Shown: positions 23,440 through 33,643 of the stretch, piece by piece | Layout: each line of letters begins with the position of its first letter | Numbering within the stretch: position 1 is the stretch's first letter | Source of the DNA: Apostichopus japonicus | Lineage: Eukaryota > Echinodermata > Holothuroidea > Aspidochirotida > Stichopodidae | Length of the DNA: 64,000 bases | Assembly: GCF_037975245.1 (NCBI RefSeq) | Contig: NC_092583.1 | Coordinates: 14,859,264 to 14,923,263, forward strand | Direction: 5' to 3' | Position numbers and translations under genes: made by a program | The notes under the pieces: generated by a model | The model's database searches: none | What the model saw: only the letters and a program-made list of their open reading frames with translations | What the model was told of the DNA's origin: nothing

Positions 23440-23729
23440 TCCCGATAGGCGACCGCCTCGATTCACATCTCCTTTAGTCGACCAGACCATCAAGCTTGGC
23501 AAACAAATGGTGCTAAAATGTCAACTCTCAGCTCCCTCTGAGCCAGAGTTAGTATGGACAAAGGATGGAAGAGAGATTGTGGACAGGCATCCTCACCGGA
23601 TGAGGTACGTTAACGGTGAGGTCATTCTGAGGATGATGGAGACCACGGTAGAGGACAGCGGTGTCTACAGCGTCCGAGCATCCAATGAAGTCGGCTCCGA
23701 TCAGACCACTTGTAGAATTACAATTCAAG
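23440..23729 (+). CDS. Gene 1 exon 23: single-exon Ig domain
   Basis: 290 nt, phase 2 in and phase 1 out. It begins VPDRRPPRFTSPL. B-strand Cys is kept (MVLKCQL) but the F strand reads GVYSVRASN, so the pair is broken. A G-strand cysteine is present (QTTC). The C strand is LVWTKDG. With exons 21-22 it forms a two-domain unit that recurs in exons 24-26. Confidence 0.9.
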
Positions 23730-23962
23730 GTGAATATTTTGTATGATTTTATGACATTAATTTGGGACACAAATTTCTTTCTTTTTATTTGTGCTGCAAA
23801 AAAAATGAAAGTTTTGTGTGAAACGCGGTCACTATGACAGAGTGAGCTATAAAAAATATTAATAAAAATTTTCAGGAAAATAGATGGTATTATGGTGTTT
23901 ATGATAAGAATATTTCTTACTTTGGCTTTGATGTGGCTGGCTTTTTGCATTCTCACCTGTAG

Positions 23963-24129
23963 TCCCTGGAGTGCCTCCCAAGATCACAGCATCTAAGAAA
24001 CAGAAAGAGAGGATGGAGGTTCCAGTAGGTCAACCGATAGACATGGAATTCCAAGTTACTGGTACTCCCCACCCCAGGGTGAAGTTCTACCACAATGATA
24101 AGGAGCTGAAGGCATCTCAAGAAGTGCAG
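23963..24129 (+). CDS. Gene 1 exon 24: first half of a split Ig domain
   Basis: 167 nt, phase 1 to 0. It encodes VPGVPPKITASKK, then VGQPIDMEFQVTGTPHP and VKFYHNDKEL, and ends at EVQ. It is homologous to exon 21: same phases, same break point, and the same GTP.P.VKFY motif without cysteine. Confidence 0.9.
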
Positions 24130-24179
24130 GTTAGTAACAGGGCATGAAGGCGCAGTCAGTAACATTCATAAAATTACTA

Positions 24180-25250
24180 CACAATGTGGCAATAGTTGGA
24201 GAAGCAGGCACGATTTAGTGCAGAGCATAATATGCATACTAGGTACAAATTATTATCTGGCACAACATGAATAACAGGTACTACTTAGTACGGAGCACAA
24301 TATGAGTACTTAGTAGAAATTAGTACTGGGCATATGTGACTACTAGGTACAATTAGTATCTGGCACAATGTGAATAACAGGTACTACTCAGTATGGAGCA
24401 CAATATGAGTACTTAGTAGAAATTAGTACTGGGCATAATGTGTCTACTAGGTACAAATGAGTATCTGGCACAACATGAATAACAGGTACTACTTAGTATG
24501 GAGCACAATGTGAATACTTAGAAGAAATTAGTACTGGGCATATGTGTCTACTAGGTACAAATGAGTATCTGGCACAACATGAATAACAGGTACTACTTAG
24601 TATGGAGCACAATGTGAATGCTTAGAAGAAATTAGTACTGGGCATAATGTGTCTACTAGGTACAAATGAGTATCTGGCACAATATGAATAACAGGTACTA
24701 CTCAGTATGGAGCACAATATGAGTACTTAGTAGAAATTAGTACTGGGCATAATGTGTCTACTAGGTACAAATGAGTATCTGGCACAACATGAATAACAGG
24801 TACTACTTAGTATGGAGCACAATGTGAATACTTAGAAGAAATTAGTACTGGGCACATGTGTCTACTAGGTACAAATGAGTATCTGGCACAACATGAATAA
24901 CAGGTACTACTTAGTATGGAGCACAATGTGAATACTTAGAAGAAATTAGTACTGGGCATAATGTGTCTACTAGGTACAAATGAGTATCTGGCACAACATG
25001 AATAACAGGTACTACTCAGTATGGAGCACAATATGAGTACTTAGTAGAAATTAGTACTGGGCATAATGTGTCTACTAGGTACAAATGAGTATCTGGCACA
25101 ACATGAATAACAGGTACTACTTAGTATGGAGCACAATGTGAATACTTAGAAGAAATTAGTACTGGGCATAATGTGTCTACTTAGTACAAATTATTACCTG
25201 GCACAATATAAATAACAGGCACTGCTTAGTATAGGACACACTATGAATAG
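24180..25250 (+). repeat. Hierarchical minisatellite: about 35-bp monomers, 105-bp units, 314-bp super-units
   Basis: The marker CAGGTACTAC (last copy CAGGCACTGC) recurs at 24275, 24378, 24483, 24587, 24692, 24797, 24901, 25006, 25111 and 25216, a period of 103-105 bp. Each unit contains three related 32-39-bp monomers (CTTAGTA...AGCACAATGTGAATA type). Variant types recur in order B-A1-A2: the ACTCAGTATGG form is at 24378, 24692 and 25006, exactly 314 bp apart, and the 1-bp-shorter A1 form follows each. It fills most of the intron between exons 24 and 25. Confidence 0.93.
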
Positions 25251-25413
25251 AATGTACAAATGTATTATGGTACACAATATAAGTAGACGTACAAGTAGTA
25301 TGGACACAATATGAGTAGCAGGCATAACATTACAAAGGGGCACAATGTGGCTATTTGATAAGTGCTAACTGTTGACAAAATGTGTGAATTCCTTTTGTCT
25401 TCATCTTCCATAG

Positions 25414-25541
25414 ATCACAAGAGTTGAGGAGACGATCTATCGACTACACATCAAGAAGGCAACACCAGACAGGGCTGGAAAGTACACAGTAGTTGCAGAG
25501 AATGACAAAGGAAGTCAGTCCAGTTCCCTACACATTGATGT
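25414..25541 (+). CDS. Gene 1 exon 25: second half of a split Ig domain
   Basis: 128 nt, phase 0 to 2 (GT|GTAAGT). It encodes ITRVEETIYRLHIKKATP, then AGKYTVVAENDKGSQ and SLHIDV. It is homologous to exon 22 and lacks the F-strand cysteine. It is too short for a simple frame search; it was found by phase and by motif. Confidence 0.9.
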
Positions 25542-26086
25542 GTAAGTCAGAGAGTTTTCTAACTTTCTTTACAGTTTTTCTTGTTAAACAAGAGTGGTAA
25601 ACTTGCATTTCACAAAACAGCTTGAATACCTCAAAACAGTTGTACAAAGCAACATTGATATGGTGCAGTGCTATTATAGTAGGTAGAAGTAGCGTTGCAT
25701 ACGAAAACTAGTTGTTTTTGTCATTCCAATACAATTTACCGACTGTACATTAGAACATTTCTATTGTAGAAGAAAGGTGTTCATAGTAAATCACGTAATT
25801 TTTACTTTAAATGTGATTGGATGATAGTCAGTAGATGTTTAGATGATTAAGATATTAAATGCAACTTTGGAGGTAGTACAGAGCCATTCAGATTGGTGAA
25901 GAATGGGTGGTGGCATAAGATGACTGGCCACCTGTGAAGCAAATTTTAATATTTGTACCCCAAGTCTAATTGGTTATTTGTAAAAGTTGACTTTGTTACA
26001 GTGTCCTAGAAAAAAGAAGGAAAAAAAAAAATAGTCAAGATTATTCAGTTAGAACTTTTAATAATATTTTCATGGTATATTTACAG

Positions 26087-26382
26087 CCCTGATAGGACTC
26101 AGATCAAACCACGATTTAGCAAACCCATCGCAGACCAAACGGTTCAAGAGGGTGACTCTGTGACTCTCAAGGGGGCAGTGTCATCTATCCCATCACCACA
26201 TATCACATGGTCAAAGGACGGCGTCCCACTGAAGAATGAACCACCCTACGAAATGACCTTTGAGCGAGGTCAGGTCACACTCAGAATTTCTCAGGCATTC
26301 CCTGAAGACGAGGGAAGGTATATGGTGACCGCCACCAATCCAGCAGGCCAGGCTCATTCAAATGCTAGGATCAAAGTGATAG
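26087..26382 (+). CDS. Gene 1 exon 26: single-exon Ig domain without canonical cysteines
   Basis: 296 nt, phase 2 to 1, homologous to exon 23. It begins VPDRTQIKPRFSKPI. The B strand reads VTLKGAVSS and the F strand GRYMVTATN, so both cysteines are lost while ITWSKDG remains. The donor is ATAG|GTAAGG. Confidence 0.9.
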
Positions 26383-27285
26383 GTAAGGCTTTAAACTGTA
26401 GATTGCTTTAATTAGGACATAACCTTTTGACAAGTCACACTAAAGTCATGTAATATTCTTGTATAATCAGATAAGAACTCATGGTGAGTCTAAAGGATCT
26501 GTGTGTTTACAACCACCTGGTTGCTCCTATTTTTAAGAAGCGTTACAAACTACTTACCAGTAAAAACCTTTGTGCTCTTCATAATTAAATGTGATGTATT
26601 TTCTTCCTTTTCAAACCTTTTGAAGTTTTTGCCTAATGTCATGTGGTAACAGGTCGCCTTATGTTTTCTTCAACCGTCAAGTATGATACCATCAAATCTT
26701 GGCAAATTTGAGCAAAAAGCCATTCTTTTGCAGATCCTTCAAAAATTTATTTGTAATTGAAATTTCAAATCATCACCATTTGCAATAAAAGAGAATGTTC
26801 AGTCACTTTCCACCCCAACGTGACTTGTAAGCAAGTCGTTGACTTTTACTGTATTTGCATATGGGAAATAATGGATGACAGTAACACCCACCTCTGACAT
26901 AGGCTCATGTTTACATGTAGAATTGGAAGTGGTAAAGCACTTGACTTTTAAATCACATTTTGTGGTGTCTTGTGTTTTGTGGTGTAATATTACAGTCACA
27001 TTAATTGGGTTGTTCATTTTCATTTATGTCAATTGAGTGTTTTGTGGGAAGTTTTGGTCATTTTGCTTTTGGTAATCTGCTAAAAGAATGCAATGTGTTT
27101 ACAGCCTGTATGTTACACAAGCTTACCCTTGTTCATTCCATTAAATTGTATGAAAAGCATTTCTCCTAGTTCTCTATTTGAAGTCTTTTTGGCAAGATGT
27201 TGTGATTTAAGTAAAAATCAGCTCCAAAAACGGTAGATCAATGTTGAACAATCTTAACGTAAAATATTTCCGAAAATTCCTCCAG

Positions 27286-27464
27286 TTCAAGAGGATGAAA
27301 TCCCGTTTCCCATGGCTCCATCCATCACTGCCACTGAGACGCAGGAGGTACAGATACAGGCCGGTGAACCGGTGGATCTAGAATTTAAAATCAATGGTAC
27401 CCCAAAACCTCGGGTAACCTTCTACAAAGATGAAGAAATCCTTCAAGAAACAGAGGATATTCAG
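27286..27464 (+). CDS. Gene 1 exon 27: first half of a split Ig domain
   Basis: 179 nt, phase 1 to 0. It encodes VQEDEIPFPMAPSIT, then AGEPVDLEFKINGTPKP and VTFYKDEEIL, and ends at DIQ. It is the third copy of the exon 21/24 type. Confidence 0.9.
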
Positions 27465-27483
27465 GTATGTTCTCTTTTCTTGG

Positions 27484-27996
27484 GGAAATGGAGTGGGGCA
27501 TGGGGCATGGAGTGGGTCAAGGAGGCATGGAGTAGGGCATGGGGGCACGTAGTCAGGAAGGGGGCTTGGTGAGAGTGAAATAGTAACTTTCAATCACATG
27601 TTTGTAATACTGAAGCTGTAGTTGTCATTGTTCACAATGAGAGTTGTTCCTTCAACCAGTTTAACCTTGGCAAAAAGCAACTAAATTTCACATTTATGAC
27701 AAGCTGTAAATAAATGAAATCAATGGAGTGGGTCATGGGGGCATGGAATGAGGCATGAATATGGGCATGGAGTGGGGCATGGAGTGGGGAATGGGGGCAT
27801 AGAGTGGGGAATGGGGGCATATAGTCAGGAAAGGGGGGGGGTTGGTGAGAGTGAAATATTAAGTTTTAGTCACCTGATTGTAATACTGAAGCTTGTAATT
27901 GTCATTTTTCACATGAAAGTTGTTCCTTCAACCAAATTTAACCCTGGAAAAAAGGAAATAAATTTCATACTTATGACAAGCTGTAAATAAATGAAA
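27484..27996 (+). repeat. Imperfect tandem duplication of about 278 bp with GGCATGGAGTGGG repeats
   Basis: Two GGGGCATGGAGTGG-rich blocks (about 27484-27560 and 27724-27835) are each followed by the same roughly 150-bp sequence (TTGGTGAGAGTGAAAT begins near 27566 and 27843; GACAAGCTGTAAATAAATGAAA follows in both). The copies have diverged, with indels. It lies in the intron between exons 27 and 28. Confidence 0.85.
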
Positions 27997-28148
27997 AACA
28001 AAGAAAAACAAATACATTTAGATTCTAAACAAATACATGCATCTAAGCATTCACCTATATTTTCCCGTCTTTTTTTCTACGAGAAAATATTTCTCAGATA
28101 AAACAGAATCAGCCATGATATTAATTTTTATGAATATGTTGTTTTCAG

Positions 28149-28288
28149 ATCATCAGAAGAGAGGGTGCCTATATCCTTTCCCTCAAGAATCCACGTCCTT
28201 CCATGTCTGGTCGCTATAAGGTCGTGGCAGAAAATGAACGGGGCGTAGAGACTGCATTTATCACCATCCATGTCACAGAACCACAAAT
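28149..28288 (+). CDS. Gene 1 exon 28: second half of a split Ig domain
   Basis: 140 nt, phase 0 to 2 (AT|GTAAGA). It encodes IIRREGAYILSLKN, then SGRYKVVAENERGVE and ITIHVTEPQ. It is homologous to exons 22 and 25 and has no F-strand cysteine. Confidence 0.9.
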
Positions 28289-28361
28289 GTAAGATGTTTT
28301 AAAAGTTTTATAAAAGGAGGAAGGATGTTGGGGTGGGAGGGGAGGGGGCAAAGTTTGTATT

Positions 28362-28609
28362 TGCCTAGTTCATTACGTTGTGTCCTTGGGCAAGATGCTT
28401 TCTCTCGATTGCCTCTCTTCACCCAGGGGTTAAATGGGTACCTGTGAGGTAACTTGTCATTGGGCACAGTATATAACTGCAGCTGACTGGAGGGATTGTC
28501 TCTGGGACAGGTTATCATTGACCAGGGGTAATATAACATCTGTAAAATGCTTTGAAACCTATCGCTGGTGTAAAGCGCTATATAAATCAAATATTATTAT
28601 TTGTTTATT
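28362..28609 (+). mobile_element. SINE-like interspersed repeat
   Basis: The segment contains CCTTGGGCAAGATGCTT, CACCCAGGGGTTAAATGGG and a 3' end of the type AAAGCGCTATATAAATCAAA followed by ATTATTATT. I recall this combination, above all the GCGCTATATAAAT tail before an ATT repeat, from short interspersed elements of marine invertebrates and fish. Family assignment needs a repeat library. It lies in the intron between exons 28 and 29. Confidence 0.6.
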
Positions 28610-28833
28610 TATTTGAAACTCAAAGGGTAGTGCATGTTCAAATATTCCAGTTCAAGTAGAGGAAACTACATTTGAATAAATTGCAAAACACCACCAATGT
28701 TTATGTGCTTCTGATGATTCTGTTTATAAGAAACTAAGTAAAGATGATTTGTGTAATGTTGACAGTTTTGAATCATCTGAGTAATTCAAAGAAAGAAAAT
28801 GAAATCATTATTTACTCTCTTTCTACCTTGTAG

Positions 28834-28990
28834 AAGGGCAGTGTCACAACAGACTCTGTATACTCAGGCAGCTCCACCCAGGTATCAGAATCCACCAATC
28901 AGAATTGAGGAATTCACTGACCAGGAAACAGTGACAGAAATATCCCAGATTAAGCTTAGAGTGAAAATAGATGGACCACCAACTGCAAAG
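28834..28990 (+). CDS. Gene 1 exon 29: linker and first half of an Ig domain
   Basis: 157 nt, phase 2 to 0. It encodes a linker of about 20 residues (IRAVSQQTLYTQAAPPRY) and A to B/C strands with LRVKIDGPPTAK, without cysteine. Two acceptors lie 3 nt apart (TAG, then AAG). The downstream one would drop one residue in frame. The donor is AAAG|GTAATA. Confidence 0.85.
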
Positions 28991-29535
28991 GTAATATAGT
29001 AGCTTCTTTCTCTTTTGTCATCCAACAGAATTATTGATGTTTTTTTTTGCTTTATTTGCTTTATTGCTTTATAAACATCTTATGTTGGGTTTATGACCAT
29101 CACTTTCATAATTTGTTATCTTTGAAAAATATTTCAGAGCTTTATCCATATCAGCTGAACACATTATGAAATGTAGAAGAAACAGAAACAAGTGAATTTT
29201 ACATTTGACGACAAACTGTTATAAAAAGAAAAGGAAAAATATATAGTTAAAACACTTAAAGTAAAATATCCACATAGTAAGATTTTGCAAAATATTTCCA
29301 TGCTCTGCTCATGTCAGTTGAATACAGGTAGAATGTAAATTTGAAGACTGTTAGTTTCATGTTATGAAAAATTAGTGTCAAGAGATTTGCAAACTCATAT
29401 CATCATGTGCTGCTAATTATTACTTTTTTTTAAACTTTCATTAATAACACGTACCAATACAAAAATTGCATTCCACGAGGTCTCAAATTACGCAAACAAT
29501 ACCTTTCATAATAATTCGATTTTCTTGACCCTCAG

Positions 29536-29716
29536 GTGACGTGGTACCGCAATGGTATCGTCATCCCAAAGAGTGTACGGTCAGTCTATGAACAGGTCGG
29601 ACAGGAGTACTTCTTAATCATACACAAGCCAACACCAGAGGACTCTGGGATGTACAAGATGATCGCTAGCACCGAACAGGGCACCATCACGTCAGAGTGT
29701 CGTGTCAGCGTCACTG
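29536..29716 (+). CDS. Gene 1 exon 30: second half of an Ig domain
   Basis: 181 nt, phase 0 to 1. It begins at the C strand with VTWYRNG and continues PEDSGMYKMIASTEQG and SECRVSVTG. The intron falls just before the C-strand Trp, earlier than in exons 21/22. The F-strand Cys is missing (YKMIAS). Confidence 0.9.
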
Positions 29717-30398
29717 GTAAGACTCTAGATACTGTCCCGTCAGTCAGAAGTGATTTGTAGTAACGTTGCCAATCACTGTAAGCCAAGATGTCCTATCTGT
29801 CTAGTAATTTAGTGGATCCTACTGATCGTTTGTATAGAGACATAGACAAGGAAGACACCGAAGCTTCGACTGGATATTTGCATCTATTCAATCCGTGAAA
29901 ACTACAAAAAATATATATATTCTCAATTAACGTACAAAACATACAAAGTATCTCATAAAGACTAGAAAATGCAACGCAAATCTCAAGGACGCAACTCAAA
30001 TAGTTTCTACAATTACACATTTACATATAAAACTCCATAAACCGTAATAGTTAAAATGTACCTCTTTGGTATCTCATGCAAATTTGTTGACAATTAAAGG
30101 TCACACAGTATCAGTATGGGTAGTACAGGCTGCCACACCCTGGCATAAGTAACATGTAATAGTATATAGTAGAACTCTAGTCATACAACTGACCCTTTGC
30201 AGATCAAGAATGCTAATGAGCCACTTGAAGGAATGATCAAACAGCATGACCTTTAATACCTACTGAATAAAGATAAGGCACTTTCTCATTGGCCAAGAAG
30301 AAACACACTCTCTTACATGTCCCTTAAATTGATTCCATTAAGAGAATATCCCATTTACTTAATGATATGTGTTAATTATCTTCTCTTTTCTGAAACAG

Positions 30399-30502
30399 AG
30401 AGGATACCACCTGACTTTTTGCAACCGCTTGACAACAGAGAAATCGAAGAAGGTGCAACGTTGAGACTGGAGTGCAGGATTGTGGGAACTCCTGATCCAG
30501 AG
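30399..30502 (+). CDS. Gene 1 exon 31: first part of an Ig domain
   Basis: 104 nt, phase 1 to 0. It encodes ERIPPDFLQPLDNR, then GATLRLECRIVGTPDPE, with B-strand Cys kept. The break is again just before the C strand, as in exons 29/30. The donor is GAG|GTAAGT. Confidence 0.9.
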
Positions 30503-31177
30503 GTAAGTTATTTCACCGATAATGTATTTCATGTAGCTGCCACTCAATGTGTAGAATATATATAGCATTTGTCATCTGTATATTTAACCTGGTTTGCTCT
30601 TCTGTTTCCAGTATCAGAGCTACTTAAGTGTAGCCGCTCATTTTGTCAAATCATGAAGTAAAAAGAATATTTATAGAGGGAATGGAAGGGGGATGGGATT
30701 GGAGTGGTAGGGGTAGGAGTAGGGGTACAAGGGGTGTGTTTATGCACAATTGACATGTCAGAAGTACCTTGTAATTGTCAATCAGCAGAATACAGTTTGA
30801 ACACACACATACTTACATTCATTAGTGCACCTTTTGTGAGAAATTTCAATATGTTAACATGGGTAAGTTTGTTTGTTCTTCATTTATTGAGGTAAAGTAT
30901 TTTATGCTAACAATGTAGTTAAACAATGGCAGTTCCTGACAATTTTTATATAATTATGTAGGATTTGTAAGCAAATAAACCCCTCACAATTTGTGTATGG
31001 TTTAGACTATTGTAGATTATTGTCAGTTCTATTTAAGCATAGCCATGCCTACCTAACATGCTGACAATCAATTGATCTATCTTTTGAAAAGAGAAAGAAA
31101 TTGTCATTCTTTGTTAATAAAAGCCTTGGTTTCCTTCAAGAGTTTGAAACATGTCCTTTGTTTGATATTTGGTTCAG

Positions 31178-31358
31178 GTCAAATGGACAAAGGATGACAG
31201 ACCTTTGGTAGAATCTGCCAGAATCCGAACTCTCAAAGATGGAGACATTTGCAGTCTCTTGGTCATCAACTTTAGACCAGAGGATGCAGGCAACTACAAG
31301 GTCTCCCTAACCAACCCATACGGCATGTCAGTGTCATCAGCAATTCTGGCACTGAGAT
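31178..31358 (+). CDS. Gene 1 exon 32: second part of an Ig domain
   Basis: 181 nt, phase 0 to 1. It encodes VKWTKDDRPL, then PEDAGNYKVSLTNPYG and SSAILALR. The F-strand Cys is replaced (YKVSLTN). It has the same length and phases as exon 30, which supports duplication of the 29/30 and 31/32 pairs. The donor is AGAT|GTACGT. Confidence 0.9.
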
Positions 31359-31774
31359 GTACGTATCAACTTGTCTCTTTGTCTTTCACAGGAAAATTTG
31401 TTAAGATCTTTGTGTAGTCGGTCAATTTTTGTTCTTGATATTCGTTCTTAATTTGATTGGATTTCATGTAGTACCAGGCTTGAGTACTTTATTCACACTA
31501 AGAAGTGCTTTGAAGGAAGATTTCCATTTTTTAATTTTTTTGCTATTTATTGGCACAATTTGTACGCATTGTGCTTCGTTAACTGTCTGTAAATATTATT
31601 CATCTGGTAAATTGTCATGAAGTACCATAATTCTCTTCATATTGAATGATGAGGTCTGTGTGTACACAAACAATGTGAGCTTCTTACTAGGAACATGATA
31701 ACTTTGAAATGGCTCTAGTGATCTGCAAGGAATGGATCTAATTCTTACCCTGTACTTCATTTGGCCTTTCCCAG

Positions 31775-31941
31775 CTTTCAGACGTCATTCAGACCGGCAC
31801 GCCCTTACGCAGGCCCCTCGTGATCTCAAGGTGAGACCAGGAGAAAAGGTGGAAATCTCATTCAACATCAGAGGCGAAACAGGTCAAGAGGTCATTTGGT
31901 TCAAAGATGGCATCAAACTCGTTGGAAGCAGTAGATATCAG
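31775..31941 (+). CDS. Gene 1 exon 33: first half of a split Ig domain
   Basis: 167 nt, phase 1 to 0. It begins SFRRHSDRHALTQAP and continues with RPGEKVEISFNIRG and VIWFKDGIKL, ending SSRYQ. It has no B-strand cysteine. The break point returns to the exon 21/24 position. The donor is CAG|GTACAG. Confidence 0.9.
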
Positions 31942-32562
31942 GTACAGAGTTTTGTCACCATAGCAACAGTAGGGTTGACATCTCGAAGGGGTGGTTGGTT
32001 TATGTCAAGGAAAAAATGGAAGGACTGATTTGAGTGAATGTTGTGCAGATTAAATGTAGATAAATACTTTAAATGGTGTTCTGTTTGGGGTTTCTTTGCA
32101 AATGCACCGTACAGGGTGAGGAAAATAGTGGAGGAGGGTTTAAGGGGATTTTCATAGAAGTGCAAAGGACATGTACTTTAGATTTGCGTATTGCAGGAAT
32201 TCTATGCCATAGAGTAACCATGGAAAAAAATAGAATTATACTGACTGAGCAGGTCATCAGTTACTTGAGCTCTACATGATTGAGAAATCCCCTTTGGCTT
32301 GTTTTAGCTTATTCTCGTTTGCAAAGTGTTAAGTTTCTAATTATACTTGCTATAAAACTGTTTATAGAACAAAAGGAACACTACCCATCACTTTTGCTTG
32401 TATGAACTCTTAGCAAATATGCAACCTCTCTTTGTAATAGTACTAGATGAAAAAATGGGCAGTTACTTAAATTTAATGTATTAACTAGTTGTGTGAATGT
32501 ATTAACTAGTTGGCCAAATCCGACAAGTTTTCTGATATTTTGGTTGTTTGCTTTGTTTTCAG

Positions 32563-32692
32563 ATCACAACAACAGATCACAAGACATCACTTCTGATAAA
32601 TGAGGCCAAAGCAGATGACAGCGGAGAATACTCTACACTGGTCAAGACACGAGTAGGAGATGCAACGTTTGTTGTCAGATTACATGTTGACA
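32563..32692 (+). CDS. Gene 1 exon 34: second half of a split Ig domain
   Basis: 130 nt, phase 0 to 1. It encodes ITTTDHKTSLLINEAKAD, then SGEYSTLVKTRVGD and VVRLHVD. The G strand is cysteine-free. The donor GACA|GTAAGT at 32693 is the first member of a minisatellite whose units copy this splice-site context. Confidence 0.9.
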
Positions 32693-33060
32693 GTAAGTCA
32701 GTCTGTTGCCCTCCTTCAGTCTGAATTCAAACCATGTTTGTTGACAGTAAAGTCAATCTGTTGGCTTATTTCAGCCAGAATTCAAGCCATGTTTGTTGAC
32801 AGTAAAGTCAATCTGTTGGCTTATTTCAGTCAGAATTCAAGCCATGTTTGTTGACAGTAAAGTCAATCTGTTGGCTTATTTCAGTCAGAATTCAGCCATT
32901 TGTGGTGATAGTAAAGTCAGTCTGTTGTCTTCTTCCAGTCAGAATTCAATCCGTCTGTGTTTACACAGTAAAGTCAGTCTGTTGCCTTATTTCAGTCAGA
33001 ATTCAAACCATGTGTGTTGACAGTAAAGTCAGTCTGTTGCCTTCTTTCAGTCATTTATTG
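32685..33060 (+). repeat. 55-bp minisatellite that begins at a splice donor
   Basis: Seven GACAGTAA(A)GTC-type sites occur with GT at 32693 (the true exon 34 donor), 32747, 32802, 32857, 32911, 32968 and 33023, a period of 54-57 bp. Each unit also has an acceptor-like CTTATTTCAG or CTTCTTTCAG about 25-30 nt before the next donor-like site. The unit reads CAGTCAGAATTCAAACCATG then TTTGTTGACAGTAAAG. Confidence 0.93.
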
Positions 33061-33349
33061 ATGATGAGTCAGTCTCTTTTCATACCTTAGTAAGACATGC
33101 ATTAAGTAAGATGTGTCCATAGTAAGTCAATAGTAAGTCTTTGTGCAGCCTTACATTCATAATTATTCAAGCAATAAATCTTGACAGTATGTCAAATCTG
33201 TTGCCAAGCTTGAACCAGAAATTTAAGCTAATTTTTTTGACAGTGAAAAAAAACTGCTTTATTTTGAGGTGTGTAGAAATGTGTAGAATTTTTTCATGTT
33301 ATTATCGATGTGTATATTAAAGCCAGTTTGCTAATATCTATGTTTTCAG

Positions 33350-33643
33350 TATCGCAGCCACCAGGCGTAGCCCCTCATTTCGTCAAACCCTTTGGAAACA
33401 AGAAAGTTTACGAAGGGGAGAGGGTGGTGTTTGAAGGTGTCATAACCGGAGAACCAGCACCCAACATCAGCTGGTTCAAAAATGGAGTCGCCGTGGAACC
33501 AGGTGTTTATCAAATTGCCTCTGAGAATCCCAGATACTCCCTCACGATCCCAGAGGTGATCCTGGAGGATGCAGGCGTTTACGAATGCCGAGCAGGAAAC
33601 GATTACGGGGAAGCAGTTTGTGTTGCCACTTTGAAAATACGAG
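33350..33643 (+). CDS. Gene 1 exon 35: last Ig domain, single exon
   Basis: 294 nt, phase 1 in (A|TA) and phase 1 out. It begins ISQPPGVAPHFVKPF. The B strand reads VVFEGVITG without cysteine, ISWFKNG gives the C-strand Trp, and the F strand keeps Cys (AGVYECRAGNDYGE). It is the C-terminal-most Ig of gene 1. If its intron were retained, the frame would stop at TAG three codons later. Confidence 0.92.

Noticed and set aside
24180-25250. Regularly spaced repeats that could be taken for a CRISPR-like array
   Set aside because: The spacers are themselves repeated, the units are contiguous, and the host is a eukaryotic intron. It is a minisatellite.
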